Below are positions 17,641-26,230 of a DNA stretch of 41,627 nucleotides, piece after piece. The position numbers and the translations under genes are program-made. Source of the DNA: Defluviicoccus sp. (GTDB taxonomy: Bacteria > Pseudomonadota > Alphaproteobacteria > MPNO01); NCBI GenBank assembly GCA_022826125.1, contig JAJDVM010000085.1, positions 1 to 41,627 of the forward strand, written 5' to 3'. The notes under the pieces were generated by a model. That model was not told where the DNA came from. It saw only the letters and a list, made by a program, of their open reading frames with translations, and did no database searches. The stretch's first letter is position 1, and each line of letters starts with the position of its first letter.

Positions 17641-18813
17641 TCAGTTCAGATGCGGCTCCAGCCGATCCAGAGCCCGCGACAGCGTGTCGGCGCCCGCCGC
17701 GAAGCAGAGCCTAAGCCGTCCTTCCCCCGCCTCGCCGAAGGCGCGGCCCGGCGCGAGGCCGACGCCGGCGGTCTCGATCAGCCGGTGGGCCAGCGCGAGG
17801 CTGTCAGAGACGCCGTCGACCGCGAAGAAGGCGTAGAACGCGCCGTCCGGGCGCGGCAGACGGACGCGCCGCATCGCGCCCAGGCGCTGGACCACGAGGT
17901 CGCGGTTGCGGCGGTATCGTTCGAGCAGCGATTCGACGAACGGCTCGCCCTCCTCGATCGCCGTGATGCCGGCGTGCTGGACGAAGGTGACGGGCGAGGC
18001 GAGGTTGTATTCGTTGAGCTTGGCGAAGGCGTCCCCCAGCCTGGGCGCGTGGGTGAGCCAGCCAAGCCGCCAGCCCGTCATCGACCACGATTTCGAGAAG
18101 CTGTTGACCACCAGGACCCGGTCGTCCTCCTCCGCGATGTCGAGGAACGAGGGCGCGCGCGGGGCGTTGTAGGCGAGCCGGATATAGACCTCGTCGGCGA
18201 TCACGTAGATGCCGCGCTCGCGGCACGATTCCAGCAGCGTTCGCTGGTCTTCCGCGGTCATCACCCAGCCCGTCGGGTTGGCCGGGGAGTTGACCAGCAC
18301 CCCGACCGTCCGGTCGTCGCAGGCGTCCAACAGCCGGTCGAGATCGAGGCGCCAGCCGCCGTCCTCGCCGGCGATCAGGGGGACGATGCGCGTCTCGCCG
18401 CCCATCACGTGAACCGTCTCAGCGCAGTTGGGCCAGAGCGGGCCGACCGCGACCATGTTGTCGCCCGGCGAGACGATGAGCTGCGAACACAGCATCAGCG
18501 CGCTCATCCCCGACGCGGTGACGGTGATCCGGTCGGTCCCGATCCCGCGGGCGTGCAGGTCGGACGCATAGGCCGAGACGGCCTCGCGCAGCGGCGGGAT
18601 CCCGCGGTTCTGGGTGTAGAACACGTGGTCGGCCTCGAGCGCGCGGACCGCGGCCTGCTTGATAAAGTCGGGCGTCGCCTCGTCGGGCTCGCCGAACCAG
18701 AGCGGGATCACGTCGTCGCGGCCGATATTCGCCTCGGCGACGTGGCGGATCAGTGACTCGCCGAGACGCTCTATTTCGGGCCGCATCGGGCGCGGCGGCG
18801 CGGCGTCTAGCAT
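17641..18813 (-). CDS. Class I/II PLP aminotransferase
   Basis: A 390-residue fold-type I aminotransferase. The PLP lysine is K241 in NSFSKSWSMTGWRLGW. Other cofactor contacts are visible in NSPANPTG (about 175-182) and IADEVY (D207, Y210), and the substrate-carboxylate arginine sits near RLRLCFA at the C terminus. It belongs with the AspC/aromatic aminotransferase-like group; the amino-acid preference is not readable. A second ATG at residue 10 (MRPEIERLGES) would suit homologues equally well, and neither has a strong Shine-Dalgarno. It is co-oriented with the leucine-dehydrogenase-type gene, a combination suited to amino-acid/keto-acid exchange. Confidence 0.9.
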   Translation of the reverse strand: MLDAAPPRPMRPEIERLGESLIRHVAEANIGRDDVIPLWFGEPDEATPDFIKQAAVRALEADHVFYTQNRGIPPLREAVSAYASDLHARGIGTDRITVTASGMSALMLCSQLIVSPGDNMVAVGPLWPNCAETVHVMGGETRIVPLIAGEDGGWRLDLDRLLDACDDRTVGVLVNSPANPTGWVMTAEDQRTLLESCRERGIYVIADEVYIRLAYNAPRAPSFLDIAEEDDRVLVVNSFSKSWSMTGWRLGWLTHAPRLGDAFAKLNEYNLASPVTFVQHAGITAIEEGEPFVESLLERYRRNRDLVVQRLGAMRRVRLPRPDGAFYAFFAVDGVSDSLALAHRLIETAGVGLAPGRAFGEAGEGRLRLCFAAGADTLSRALDRLEPHLN

Positions 18814-18847
18814 CGGCGCCGGCCGCGCCCCGGCACTTGCGCGGGTC

Positions 18848-19291
18848 TCAAAACTCGCCTGGGACGAACAGGTTGTCGGTGCCCGGGCCCTGGTTCCCCT
18901 CGGGCTCGTCGGCGACGGTGAAGTTGAGCTCGATGATGACCCCGTTCGGGTCGCGCACGAAGAGCTGCCACAGCCCGAAAGTGGGGATGGCGAATTCGCG
19001 GTGCGGCATGTCGAGGTCGACCACCGTCTTCTTCATCGCGTCGAAGTCGTGCGCCTTGACCGCGACATGGTCGACCGACGCGCTGCCGTGCGTCGGGTTG
19101 CCGTCGTTGTCGAGCCCGGCGTCGCCCGCCATGATGTGGAACATCGTGCTGCCGAGATCGAACCACGTGCCCGGGAAGTCGAAATCGGGCCGGTCGATCT
19201 TCTCCAGGCCGAGCACTTCTTCGTAGAACCGGTCGGTGGCTTCGAGGTCCTGCGTCTTGATCGCGACGTGATGGATATCGAGGAGGGGCAT
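18848..19291 (-). CDS. VOC-family (glyoxalase/dioxygenase-like) protein
   Basis: A 147-residue vicinal-oxygen-chelate protein made of two beta-alpha-beta-beta-beta modules. The metal-ligand positions are the histidine of DIHHVAIKT at the N terminus, the histidine of SVDHVAVKAH at about residue 70, and the glutamate in VIIELNF near residue 125. The length fits single-chain lyase- or epimerase-like members. I chose the ATG at 19291, which begins exactly at the first strand; an upstream in-frame ATG at 19321 is less likely. The reaction is unknown: glyoxalase, fosfomycin-resistance-like and dioxygenase enzymes share this fold. Confidence 0.83.
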   Translation of the reverse strand: MPLLDIHHVAIKTQDLEATDRFYEEVLGLEKIDRPDFDFPGTWFDLGSTMFHIMAGDAGLDNDGNPTHGSASVDHVAVKAHDFDAMKKTVVDLDMPHREFAIPTFGLWQLFVRDPNGVIIELNFTVADEPEGNQGPGTDNLFVPGEF

Positions 19292-19846
19292 GGGTATCTT
19301 CGCTCCCGGCGATAAGGACATCGTTCGAGGGCGTAATCTAGGGCGTGTCCCTTTCGGTTGGAAGCGCCGTCGTGGCGGAGGGACTTGTCCCGGGGACACA
19401 ACATCTCACACTTGAGACGAATTTGGTCTGCAAGAGGCATCCATTGTCATCTCCTGTCGGACATCGAAGCCTTTGCTAGAGCACCCTGGCATCAATATCC
19501 TGGGGCCGTTTGGCGTCGCTCGAACCCGATTGCCGGCGACAAATCAAAGTGATGGCAGCGTTTGACGTTCGGCGAACCTCGGCGCGGTCTCGCCGATTGT
19601 CCGCCCCAATTGCGACTGGCGAAGCGAAGCTTTGCGCTGCATCGGAGGAAGGTGACGAAGACGCGTGAAGCCGCCTACCGCGCCCCCGCCGACCCATCGG
19701 GGATGCCCCGCGCCTTCCGAATGACGGGGTACGGTCCTGCCCGACGCATTTCATGGCGTCTCACCCGCGCGCGGCAGGAACTCCCGGATAACGACGATCG
19801 ACGGCTTCGGATCCTGCCCGATGACCGACGGGTCGACGGTTCCGGT
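19292..19846. other. Stretch without a recognisable gene
   Basis: About 550 bases between the VOC gene and the AbiEii remnant. The short open frames on both strands lack family motifs and ribosome sites and have uneven codon use. I see no tRNA, repeat or convincing hairpin. It may be decayed DNA, like the adjoining pseudogene. Confidence 0.4.
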
Positions 19847-20100
19847 TCAGGAGGCGCTTCCCTTGTCGTCTTCGGGCCCGTTGACTCTTGCCTCGATGCC
19901 CGCGCTCCGCGCGATCAGGCGTTCGGAGGACTCGTCCGTAGCGAGCAGCATGCCGTCGGCGACCATCCTGGCGTAATCGTCGGCCAGTGCTTCGAGCGCC
20001 AATCCTGTCGGGACCAGCGGCGGTATACGTGGACGGCGGTGGCCTTCTCCCAGAAAGTTCTCTCGGCCACCGAGACGCCCGGCGTCCAGGTCTGCGCCTC
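19847..20100 (-). pseudogene. Remnant of an AbiEii-type nucleotidyltransferase (toxin) gene
   Basis: Two minus-strand fragments in different frames resemble the C-terminal half of the AbiEii/AbiGii nucleotidyltransferase family. One frame (about 20029-20100) reads VSVAERTFWEKATAVH, like the conserved ERTFWEKxxxLH motif. The other (19847-20015) reads LVPTGLALEALADDYARM followed by a helix ending in GIEARVNG, like the family's DYxxM...LExxIN tail. The segment between them is missing and the frame changes, so at least one frameshift and deletion have occurred. No AbiEi-like antitoxin gene is seen. The match rests on motif memory only. Confidence 0.45.
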
Positions 20101-20404
20101 CCCCGATGTGGACACCATCGATCTCTGGACCGACACCATCGAAAACCGACAAGGAATTGTCGATGGTCATGGAAGGCAACGCGGGGTGGCGAGGACGCCC
20201 GGGCAAGGGTGGTACAGGGGTCAGGTTCAATTCGGAAGTATGTCCCCAACGGACTGGAACTGCCTGTCTTCGTTAGGTGGCCCTTCGATGTCCTCGGAGC
20301 GCGGGGGCGTCCTGCGCCTGCAAAAATCCCGCGAGCTCCTGCGCCGCCCACTTCGTCGCCGCCTCAAGGCACCTCACAAGGGTTGACCGGCCGTCCCAAG
20401 GGTA

Positions 20405-20423
20405 AACCATTTAAGACCAATTC
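20405..20423 (+). promoter_or_regulatory. ACCAAT-type tandem repeat A (upstream of amtB)
   Basis: AACCATT and GACCAATT lie with CCA cores at 20407 and 20417, exactly 10 bases apart, about 160 bases upstream of amtB. The sequence GCATTGCGG follows (20429-20437), as it also does after repeat D at 38798. The same tandem motif recurs at the other promoters of the amine island. Confidence 0.5.
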
Positions 20424-20459
20424 GATTCGCATTGCGGCCAAAATTATTGAAGTATTGCG

Positions 20460-20475
20460 TGGAAACCGCCATGCT
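20460..20475 (+). promoter_or_regulatory. Candidate sigma-54 promoter of amtB
   Basis: TGGAAACCGCCATGCT keeps the invariant GG-N10-GC spacing of -24/-12 promoters (GG 20461-20462, GC 20473-20474), though the CAC after GG is not conserved. Ammonium transporter genes are classic NtrC/sigma-54 targets, which raises its plausibility. Confidence 0.35.
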
Positions 20476-20581
20476 TCATCGGGCTGGACGGTCGCCAACC
20501 GGAAGAAATTGGTTCGAAACGGTCAGGCCGTCCCGTCGGCGCCATGAGACAACCGTTCGAGCAGCCCGGGGAGCCAGAGCC

Positions 20582-21937
20582 ATGGAAGGCAATCTCAATG
20601 CCCTGACGACGATATTCACCGAGTTCTATTACTGGGCGACCATACCCTTGATGTTTTTTATTCACATCGGGTTCTGCATGTACGAAGTCGGCGCCAGCCG
20701 GCGGCGCAACCACATGCACACGCTGATGAAGAACACGATGCTGATCCCGCTGGTGACGATCACGTTCTTCTTCTTCGGCTGGTGGCTCTACTGGGCCATG
20801 CCCAACGGGCCCTGGATTACCGGAGGTCTCGATTTAGCCGCGGGGGCGGCCAACACGCCCTGGTCGGAGACCATGGGCCCCAACGCCGGCGACCGGATTA
20901 CCGGGGTGTTCTGGGCGGCCTTCCTGCTGTTCTCCTGGACGGCGGCTTCCATCGTGTCCGGATCGGTGATCGAGCGGATCAATTCCGGCGCTTTCTGGAT
21001 CCTCGCGGTGGTGATCGGATCGGTCGCCTGGGTCATCGATGCGGCCTGGGGCTGGCATTACGGTGGCTGGATGGTCCAGCTGCTGGGCTATCACGATGCC
21101 TATGCATCCGGCGTGATTCACGCGATTGCCGGCGGGTTCGCGCTCGGCATTCTGGTTGTGCTGGGCCCGCGGCTCGGCAAGTTCGCCAAGGACGGTACGC
21201 CGAGGGACATCGCCCCTCACAATCCGTGGATGGTGTGTCTCGGCCTGTTCTTCATCTATGCCGGTTTCTGGGGCTTCTACGTCGCCTGCAACGTGCCGCT
21301 CATCGGTCCGGGCGGCATCGACGGCCAGATCACGGGCGATACCTGGACGGCGACCACGATCTACCTGACACCAACCACGCTCGGCGCAATCACGGTGAAT
21401 TTCCTGATGTCGCTCTCGGGCGGTCTCCTGGTCGGTTATCTGGTCTCCGGGGGCAACGGCTTCTGGACCTATTCCGGCGGCCTGGCCGGCATCATCACGG
21501 CGTCTGCGGGCAACGACCTCTACCACCCGATCCAGGCCATGATCATCGCCGGCTTCGGCACCTGGTGCGCCTACAAGCTGCATTACTGGGTGGAGCGGAA
21601 ATACAAGATCGACGACGCGGTCGGCGCCGTGGCGGTGCACGGATATGCCGGCTTTATCGGCCTGGTGATCTGCGGCTTCGTGCTGTGGGGTCACCCGAGC
21701 TCGCCCTATGAAGGCTACGCCGCGATCAATCCGCTCGGCCAGTTCGTCGGCGCGATCATCATGTTCTTCGTGCTCGGTTTTCTGCCCGGCTGGATCGTCG
21801 CCAAGATCCTGGCAGCGGCGGGCATGCTGCGAATCCCCAAGCAGGTCGAGCTGCTGGGGCTCGACTTCAGGACCAACCAGGAAGAACAGGCGGCCGCGGC
21901 CGAAGTTCGTGCCACCGAGAAAGAAGCGGCGGCCTGA
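20582..21937 (+). CDS. amtB: Ammonium/methylammonium transporter (Amt family)
   Basis: A 451-residue inner-membrane channel with about 11 hydrophobic helices. The pore twin histidines are present: H180 in SGVIHAIAGG and H353 in VAVHGYAGFIG. The C-terminal tail after the last helix is polar and short (GLDFRTNQEEQ...). The open frame extends to 20432, but the ATG at 20582, followed by MEGNLNALTTIFTEFYY, begins at the family's N-terminal helix region. Amt proteins also carry methylammonium, and the neighbouring genes convert methylamine, so uptake or recapture of methylamine/ammonium for that pathway is likely. No glnK is beside it; instead a small membrane-protein gene follows. Confidence 0.92.
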   Translation: MEGNLNALTTIFTEFYYWATIPLMFFIHIGFCMYEVGASRRRNHMHTLMKNTMLIPLVTITFFFFGWWLYWAMPNGPWITGGLDLAAGAANTPWSETMGPNAGDRITGVFWAAFLLFSWTAASIVSGSVIERINSGAFWILAVVIGSVAWVIDAAWGWHYGGWMVQLLGYHDAYASGVIHAIAGGFALGILVVLGPRLGKFAKDGTPRDIAPHNPWMVCLGLFFIYAGFWGFYVACNVPLIGPGGIDGQITGDTWTATTIYLTPTTLGAITVNFLMSLSGGLLVGYLVSGGNGFWTYSGGLAGIITASAGNDLYHPIQAMIIAGFGTWCAYKLHYWVERKYKIDDAVGAVAVHGYAGFIGLVICGFVLWGHPSSPYEGYAAINPLGQFVGAIIMFFVLGFLPGWIVAKILAAAGMLRIPKQVELLGLDFRTNQEEQAAAAEVRATEKEAAA

Positions 21938-21972
21938 CCGGCCGGCCGGAAGCGAGACAAGGAGACTGAACC

Positions 21973-22191
21973 ATGTCCACGACAGGTATCGAAAGCTGGG
22001 CGGTCGATCTGAAAGACGTCGGCGCCCTCTATCCGTTCCAGGGCCTGGAGGGCCTCTTCGTGATCGTCGGCATTGCCCTGTGGCTCGGCTGGCACGTCCT
22101 GCAAATGAGGGCGGAGAAGCGGGAGTACGAGGACATCGTCCGCGAGCACGGCGACGACGCCACCATCGCGCGGGCCCTCGAAGGCGAGTGA
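21973..22191 (+). CDS. Small single-pass membrane protein linked to amtB
   Basis: A 72-residue protein with one membrane helix (about residues 26-44, LEGLFVIVGIALWLGWHVL) followed by a charged cytoplasmic-type tail (RAEKREYEDIVREHGDD). AAGGAG sits eight bases before the ATG and the gene starts 35 bases after amtB, just before a strong terminator, so it is the last gene of a two-gene operon. I do not recognise the family. Its position suggests an accessory or regulatory subunit of the transporter, in the place GlnK often occupies. Confidence 0.7.
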   Translation: MSTTGIESWAVDLKDVGALYPFQGLEGLFVIVGIALWLGWHVLQMRAEKREYEDIVREHGDDATIARALEGE

Positions 22192-22240
22192 CCGCCGGCG
22201 GGTGGGCATACACTCGCCTGCCGGATCGGCTGAAGCGCGG

Positions 22241-22270
22241 AACCCCCGCCAGGAGACCGGCGGGGGTTTT
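22241..22270 (+). terminator. Rho-independent terminator of amtB operon
   Basis: AACCCCCGCC and GGCGGGGGTT form a perfect ten-base stem around an eight-base loop, followed by a T run. It lies between convergent transcription units and its reverse side (AAAACCCCC) may also end the FAD-oxidoreductase transcript. Confidence 0.88.
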
Positions 22271-22281
22271 CCGTTTTCGGC

Positions 22282-23625
22282 TCAACTCCAGGGGAACGGG
22301 CTGTTGCTCAACGGGTGGAGCTTCCCCTCCGCATAGCGGCTGAAGCGGAAGGGTTCGAGCAGCGCCTGCTTTTCGCCCATCATCTCGTCCGCGATCAGGT
22401 GGCCGACGCCGATCATTTTGAAGCCGTGGTTGCTGTCCGCGATGATGTGGACGTTCTCGCAGAACGTGTCGAATACCGGGAAGCTGTCCGGTGTGAAGCA
22501 GCCGAGACCGCCCGATGGCTCCTTCCGGAATTTTTCGATCTGTCCGGAAAAGCGTTCCTGGCAGAAGGCCAGCGCCGAGCACCACATGTGGGCGAAGTCG
22601 TCGCCCACGATGAATTCCGGCGATTCGGGGCCGTAGGGATCGATCGCCACCTCGTCGGCGGGGGTCTTCACCTCATACGGCATGGCGCCGCCCTGGACGC
22701 CGTCGAAGTGGAAGTCCGGCTTGTAGTAGATGCCCCAGGGTTCCTCGGTGATGACCGACCCGTCGACGTCCGAATGCAGCGGCGCGTCGGTGTCGACATG
22801 GATCACCGGTGGCATGCCGCCATCGTTGAGCCGTTGCAGGTCGGGATCGACGCCGATGACGCCCTCCTCCAGGCACCAGTAACGCCAGGTCGGGATGCCG
22901 TCATGCATCCTGCCGTCGGGTCCCTTGATCGACACTTCGCGCGGCAGGTCGAGCATGTCCCAGATCGTCTTGACCCACGGACCGACGGCGACGACGACCC
23001 GGTCGCACTTGATGACTCCCCGATCGGTGACGACGCCGGTGACGGCGTCGGAATTGCTGCCGCGCTCGAATCCGGTCACCGTCACGCCGGTCATGATGCG
23101 GACGCCCTGGGCCTCCGCCTTGTCGGCAAGGCCGTAGATGGCGGCGGTATTGTTGGCATAACCGCCCTTCTTCTCGTGCAGGACGGAGGTGATGCCTTCC
23201 GCCCGCCAGTCGGACAGCAGACCCTTCATGTAGGTCATGCAGTCCTTCTCGCCCTCGATGAATTCGGAGGCGTAGCCGATCTCCTTCTGCTGCTCGTAGA
23301 TGCTGGTCACGTCTTCTCGCATGGCCTCGTGACTGACCTGCATGTAGCCGACGGGATGGTAGCTGAAGCCCTTCGGGTCGGTTTCCCAGACCTCCACGCT
23401 GTGCGCCATAAGCTCGCGCATCGCGGGCTGGAAATAGTTGTTGCGCACCACGCCGCAGGCGATGCCGCTGGCGCCGGCGGCGATGGCGGTCTTGTCGAGC
23501 ACCAGGATGTCGGCGCCGTCGCCCTTGCCGGCGGCCCGAAGGCGTTCGGCCAGCCGCCAGGCGGTCGACAGGCCGTGGATGCCGGCGCCGATAACGACAT
23601 GGCGGGCATGTGTCGGGAAACTCAT
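22282..23625 (-). CDS. FAD-dependent oxidoreductase (DAO / sarcosine-oxidase-beta-like)
   Basis: A 447-residue flavoprotein of the glycine/D-amino-acid oxidase fold. The N-terminal VIGAGIHGLSTAW is the FAD-binding loop, and SGIACGVVRNNYF matches the flavin-contact segment of sarcosine-oxidase-like enzymes. The C-terminal NHGFKMIGVGHLIADEM is the second flavin motif. GAGGGAG lies seven bases upstream of the ATG. Family members oxidise secondary amines such as sarcosine, dimethylglycine or N-methylamino acids. Beside N-methylglutamate synthase-like genes it is a reasonable candidate for N-methylglutamate oxidation, because the usual four-subunit MgdABCD is not here. This is inference; other N-methyl substrates are possible. 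Confidence 0.85.
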   Translation of the reverse strand: MSFPTHARHVVIGAGIHGLSTAWRLAERLRAAGKGDGADILVLDKTAIAAGASGIACGVVRNNYFQPAMRELMAHSVEVWETDPKGFSYHPVGYMQVSHEAMREDVTSIYEQQKEIGYASEFIEGEKDCMTYMKGLLSDWRAEGITSVLHEKKGGYANNTAAIYGLADKAEAQGVRIMTGVTVTGFERGSNSDAVTGVVTDRGVIKCDRVVVAVGPWVKTIWDMLDLPREVSIKGPDGRMHDGIPTWRYWCLEEGVIGVDPDLQRLNDGGMPPVIHVDTDAPLHSDVDGSVITEEPWGIYYKPDFHFDGVQGGAMPYEVKTPADEVAIDPYGPESPEFIVGDDFAHMWCSALAFCQERFSGQIEKFRKEPSGGLGCFTPDSFPVFDTFCENVHIIADSNHGFKMIGVGHLIADEMMGEKQALLEPFRFSRYAEGKLHPLSNSPFPWS

Positions 23626-23645
23626 CGAGGCACTCCCTCAGACAG

Positions 23646-23661
23646 GTTCGTACGAGCGAAC
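23646..23661. promoter_or_regulatory. Inverted repeat upstream of the FAD oxidoreductase
   Basis: GTTCGTACGAGCGAAC has perfect five-base arms GTTCG/CGAAC around six bases. It lies 21 bases upstream of the oxidoreductase ATG, within the divergent gap to the 185-residue gene. It could be an operator; only one copy is seen. Confidence 0.35.
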
Positions 23662-23798
23662 GCGGTTCTTCCCGCACCTGCCGAATTGACGAAACCGGCG
23701 TTCAGGTCGGGAAAAGTCATTGTTCCGGCGGTCTCCAGGGGGTATGCGATCCGGACGGATTCCTTTCCGCCATCGGCAGCCGACGAGCGCCCCCAACC

Positions 23799-24356
23799 AT
23801 GACTCCGGAAAGCCTGCGCGAACGATTTCTCATCTGGCAGTGCCGGATTCGACAGATCGCCATGCGGGAGGATGGGGGCCGGCCTTCGGAAGGTATGCGG
23901 CCGAGAATCGAAGCACCCGACGGGGAGACTGTTTCGGAAGGCGTGATCGTCCTGCTGGTCCGGAGCGACCCGGCGGAGAGCACGGACTTCTTCGAATTTC
24001 AGGTCAGGAAGAACCATGATCCGAACGAGGTCTACCAAAAGGGCCTGACATTCCTGCAGGCGACCCACTATCACCGCGCCAACCGGTTTTCCGACCAAAT
24101 GACGGCGTTGTTTCTCCCCGGGTCGCGGCTCGCCGCGGAGCTGGCGGGGCTGGAAACCTGCCGGCTCGAATTCCGCCAATTCGGCCAAGCCTACCGGCTG
24201 CCCTGCGCGGTGCGCGAAATGCGGGCCGACGAGCCGGCTTATCGGAACACGTTGTGGCATAACCGATTGTTCAATACGCAGCTCTCGGACGATGTCAGGA
24301 TTTTCGGTTTCAAGCCGGACTGGACGGCGGCAGCCCTGCTGCTCGAGCCGAGCTGA
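23799..24356 (+). CDS. Conserved-looking hypothetical protein (185 aa)
   Basis: A 185-residue soluble protein I do not recognise. It is rich in charged and aromatic residues (for example STDFFEFQVRKNHDPNEVYQ and QATHYHRANRFSDQM in the middle, FGFKPDWTAAALLLEPS at the end) and has no signal peptide or membrane helix. It is the only plus-strand gene in the middle of the minus-strand amine genes, divergent from the FAD oxidoreductase and convergent with the 136-residue gene. The open frame reaches back to 23610, but the upstream part overlaps the oxidoreductase start and reads as low-complexity shadow. The ATG at 23799 has a weak ribosome site. Confidence 0.6.
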   Translation: MTPESLRERFLIWQCRIRQIAMREDGGRPSEGMRPRIEAPDGETVSEGVIVLLVRSDPAESTDFFEFQVRKNHDPNEVYQKGLTFLQATHYHRANRFSDQMTALFLPGSRLAAELAGLETCRLEFRQFGQAYRLPCAVREMRADEPAYRNTLWHNRLFNTQLSDDVRIFGFKPDWTAAALLLEPS

Positions 24357-24397
24357 CCGCCTCCTTTCCATGCCCGCCGACGAGCCAAAGGGGGACG

Positions 24398-24808
24398 TCA
24401 GAATTTCCGATAGGCCTTGTATAGGTCCACCATGGGGTGGTCGGGCGACATCTGGAACTTGATCAGCATTTCCCGGGCGATCATGTCCCGGTCCTGCTGG
24501 TTGTCCGGCAGTTCCATGTCCTCGGGGATCGCCACCCAGCCATTGATGTTCCGGTCGAACACGGCGGCCTGACCGTCGTCGTAGCCCATATGGACGTCTT
24601 CCAGCCAGTTCAGGTCATCCCAGCCCATGAACTCCATATAGGCCTTCAGGAACGGAGTCAGCCGGTCGTAGTCGGGCAGCAGGTTGACGTCATAGCGATA
24701 GCCGATGTGCTGCCCGATGGCCTGTTCGCGCTCGGAGTCTATGCCGCCGCCCTTCAGGAAATGGTCGACGTCTTCGATCTTGGCGCCCTTGTATCCGGAT
24801 CCGGCCAT
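24398..24808 (-). CDS. Small protein at the end of the gmaS-mgsABC operon (136 aa)
   Basis: A 136-residue acidic soluble protein, not recognised. It is rich in aspartate, tyrosine and tryptophan (YMEFMGWDDLNWLEDVHMGY) and ends DHPMVDLYKAYRKF, without membrane segments. GGAGAGG precedes the ATG by four bases and the start is only 13 bases after the mgsC stop, so it is almost certainly in that operon. A role as an accessory subunit or chaperone of the N-methylglutamate synthase-like complex is possible. Its length and lack of cysteine clusters do not match the small zinc subunit of N-methylglutamate dehydrogenase. Confidence 0.75.
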   Translation of the reverse strand: MAGSGYKGAKIEDVDHFLKGGGIDSEREQAIGQHIGYRYDVNLLPDYDRLTPFLKAYMEFMGWDDLNWLEDVHMGYDDGQAAVFDRNINGWVAIPEDMELPDNQQDRDMIAREMLIKFQMSPDHPMVDLYKAYRKF

Positions 24809-24821
24809 TGTGCCTCTCCGC

Positions 24822-26198
24822 CTAGATGTGGTGATAGTCCTCGACGCCGACCGTGTAGTCGGTGCCGGCGAGCGGGACCTGTGCAATGGCGGACGCCTCC
24901 ATCGTCAGCGCGGCAAGGTCTTCCGGCTCGAGGCTGTGGATGTCGGTCTTGCCGCAGGCGCGGGCCATCATCTGCGCTTCCATGGTCAGCGTGTGCAGGA
25001 AGTTGTAAACGCGCTCCGCCGCTTCGTCTGGGTTGAGGCGCTTGCGCAATTCCGGGTCCTGGGTGGCGACCCCGACCGGACAGCGGCCGGTATGGCAGTG
25101 ATAGCAGGCGCCGGCCGGCACCCCCATCTCCGACGGGTAGTCCGCCTCCGGGATGTCCTTGTTGCAGTTGAGCGCCATCATCGCCGAATGGCCTATGGCG
25201 ATGGCGTCCGCGCCGAGCGCCAGAGCCTTGGCGACGTCGCCGCCGTTGCGGATGCCGCCGGCATAGACCAGCGAAATCTCGCCCCGCTTGCCGAGGTCGT
25301 CGATCGCCCGGCGGGCCTGGCGGATCGCGGCCATGCCCGGCACCCCGGTCTCCTCGGTCGCGAGATGCGGGCCGGCGCCGGTGCCGCCTTCCATGCCGTC
25401 GATATAGATCGAATCCGGATCGCATTTCACCGCCATGCGGACATCGTCGTAGACGCGCGCCGCGCCGAGCTTGAGCTGGATCGGAATCTGCCAGTCGGTC
25501 GCTTCCCTGATTTCCAGGATCTTCAACGCCAGGTCGTCCGGCCCCAGCCAGTCGGGATGCCGGGCCGGCGAGCGCTGGTCGATGCCGGCCGGCAGCGAAC
25601 GCATCTCGGCGACCTGGTCGGTCACCTTCTGGCCCATCAGATGCCCGCCCAGCCCGACCTTGCAGCCCTGGCCGATGAAGAACTCGCAGCCATCCGCCAG
25701 CAGCAAGTGGTGCGGGTTGAAGCCGTAGCGCGACTGGATGCACTGGTAGAACCATTTGGACGAATAGCGCCGCTCGTCGGGAATCATCCCGCCTTCGCCG
25801 GAACAGGTAGCGGTGCCCGCCATGGTGGCGCCGCGCGCGAGCGCGGTCTTGGCCTCGAACGAGAGCGCACCGAAACTCATGCCGGTGATGTAGATCGGGA
25901 TGTCCAGTTCCACCGGCCGCTTGGCGCGCGGTCCGATCACTGTCCTGGTCTCGCATTTCTCGCGGTAGCCCTCGATCACGAACCGGGTCAGCGTGCCGGG
26001 CAGGAAGGTCAGGTCGTCCCAGTGCGGAATCTTCTTGAACAGCGAGAAGCCGCGCATCCGGTAACGGCCGAGCTCCGACTTCACGTGGATGTCGTTGATG
26101 ACTTCCGGCGTGAAGATCTGGCTTCTGCCGAGGATGTACTTCTCTTCGATTTCCAGATTGGAGCGGGCGCTGCCGCCCGGGATCGAATCGTCCGGCAT
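24822..26198 (-). CDS. mgsC: FMN-binding glutamate synthase-like subunit (MgsC/GlxD type)
   Basis: The FMN/[3Fe-4S] subunit of N-methylglutamate synthase or the related GlxBCD enzyme, homologous to the central part of glutamate synthase GltB. The 458-residue product has the FMN barrel (YITGMSFGALS, IDGMEGGTGAGP, VYAGGIRNGGD) and the cysteine cluster C365, C368, C373 in CYHCHTGRCPVG, like the 3Fe-4S loop of glutamate synthase. In the methylamine route it would transfer the methylamino group of gamma-glutamylmethylamide to 2-oxoglutarate. The ATG at 26198 has AGGAAGAG upstream. It is 32 bases after mgsB. The long in-frame extension to 26366 overlaps mgsB and is rejected. Confidence 0.88.
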   Translation of the reverse strand: MPDDSIPGGSARSNLEIEEKYILGRSQIFTPEVINDIHVKSELGRYRMRGFSLFKKIPHWDDLTFLPGTLTRFVIEGYREKCETRTVIGPRAKRPVELDIPIYITGMSFGALSFEAKTALARGATMAGTATCSGEGGMIPDERRYSSKWFYQCIQSRYGFNPHHLLLADGCEFFIGQGCKVGLGGHLMGQKVTDQVAEMRSLPAGIDQRSPARHPDWLGPDDLALKILEIREATDWQIPIQLKLGAARVYDDVRMAVKCDPDSIYIDGMEGGTGAGPHLATEETGVPGMAAIRQARRAIDDLGKRGEISLVYAGGIRNGGDVAKALALGADAIAIGHSAMMALNCNKDIPEADYPSEMGVPAGACYHCHTGRCPVGVATQDPELRKRLNPDEAAERVYNFLHTLTMEAQMMARACGKTDIHSLEPEDLAALTMEASAIAQVPLAGTDYTVGVEDYHHI

Positions 26199-26230
26199 GT
26201 CGGTCTCTTCCTGGGGTTCAACGGCGCCGG

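Noticed and set aside
22282..24808. The FAD protein plus two small proteins as the standard MgdABCD complex
   Set aside because: The large folate-binding alpha-like subunit and the zinc-cysteine small subunit are absent, and the small proteins do not resemble the gamma or delta subunits.
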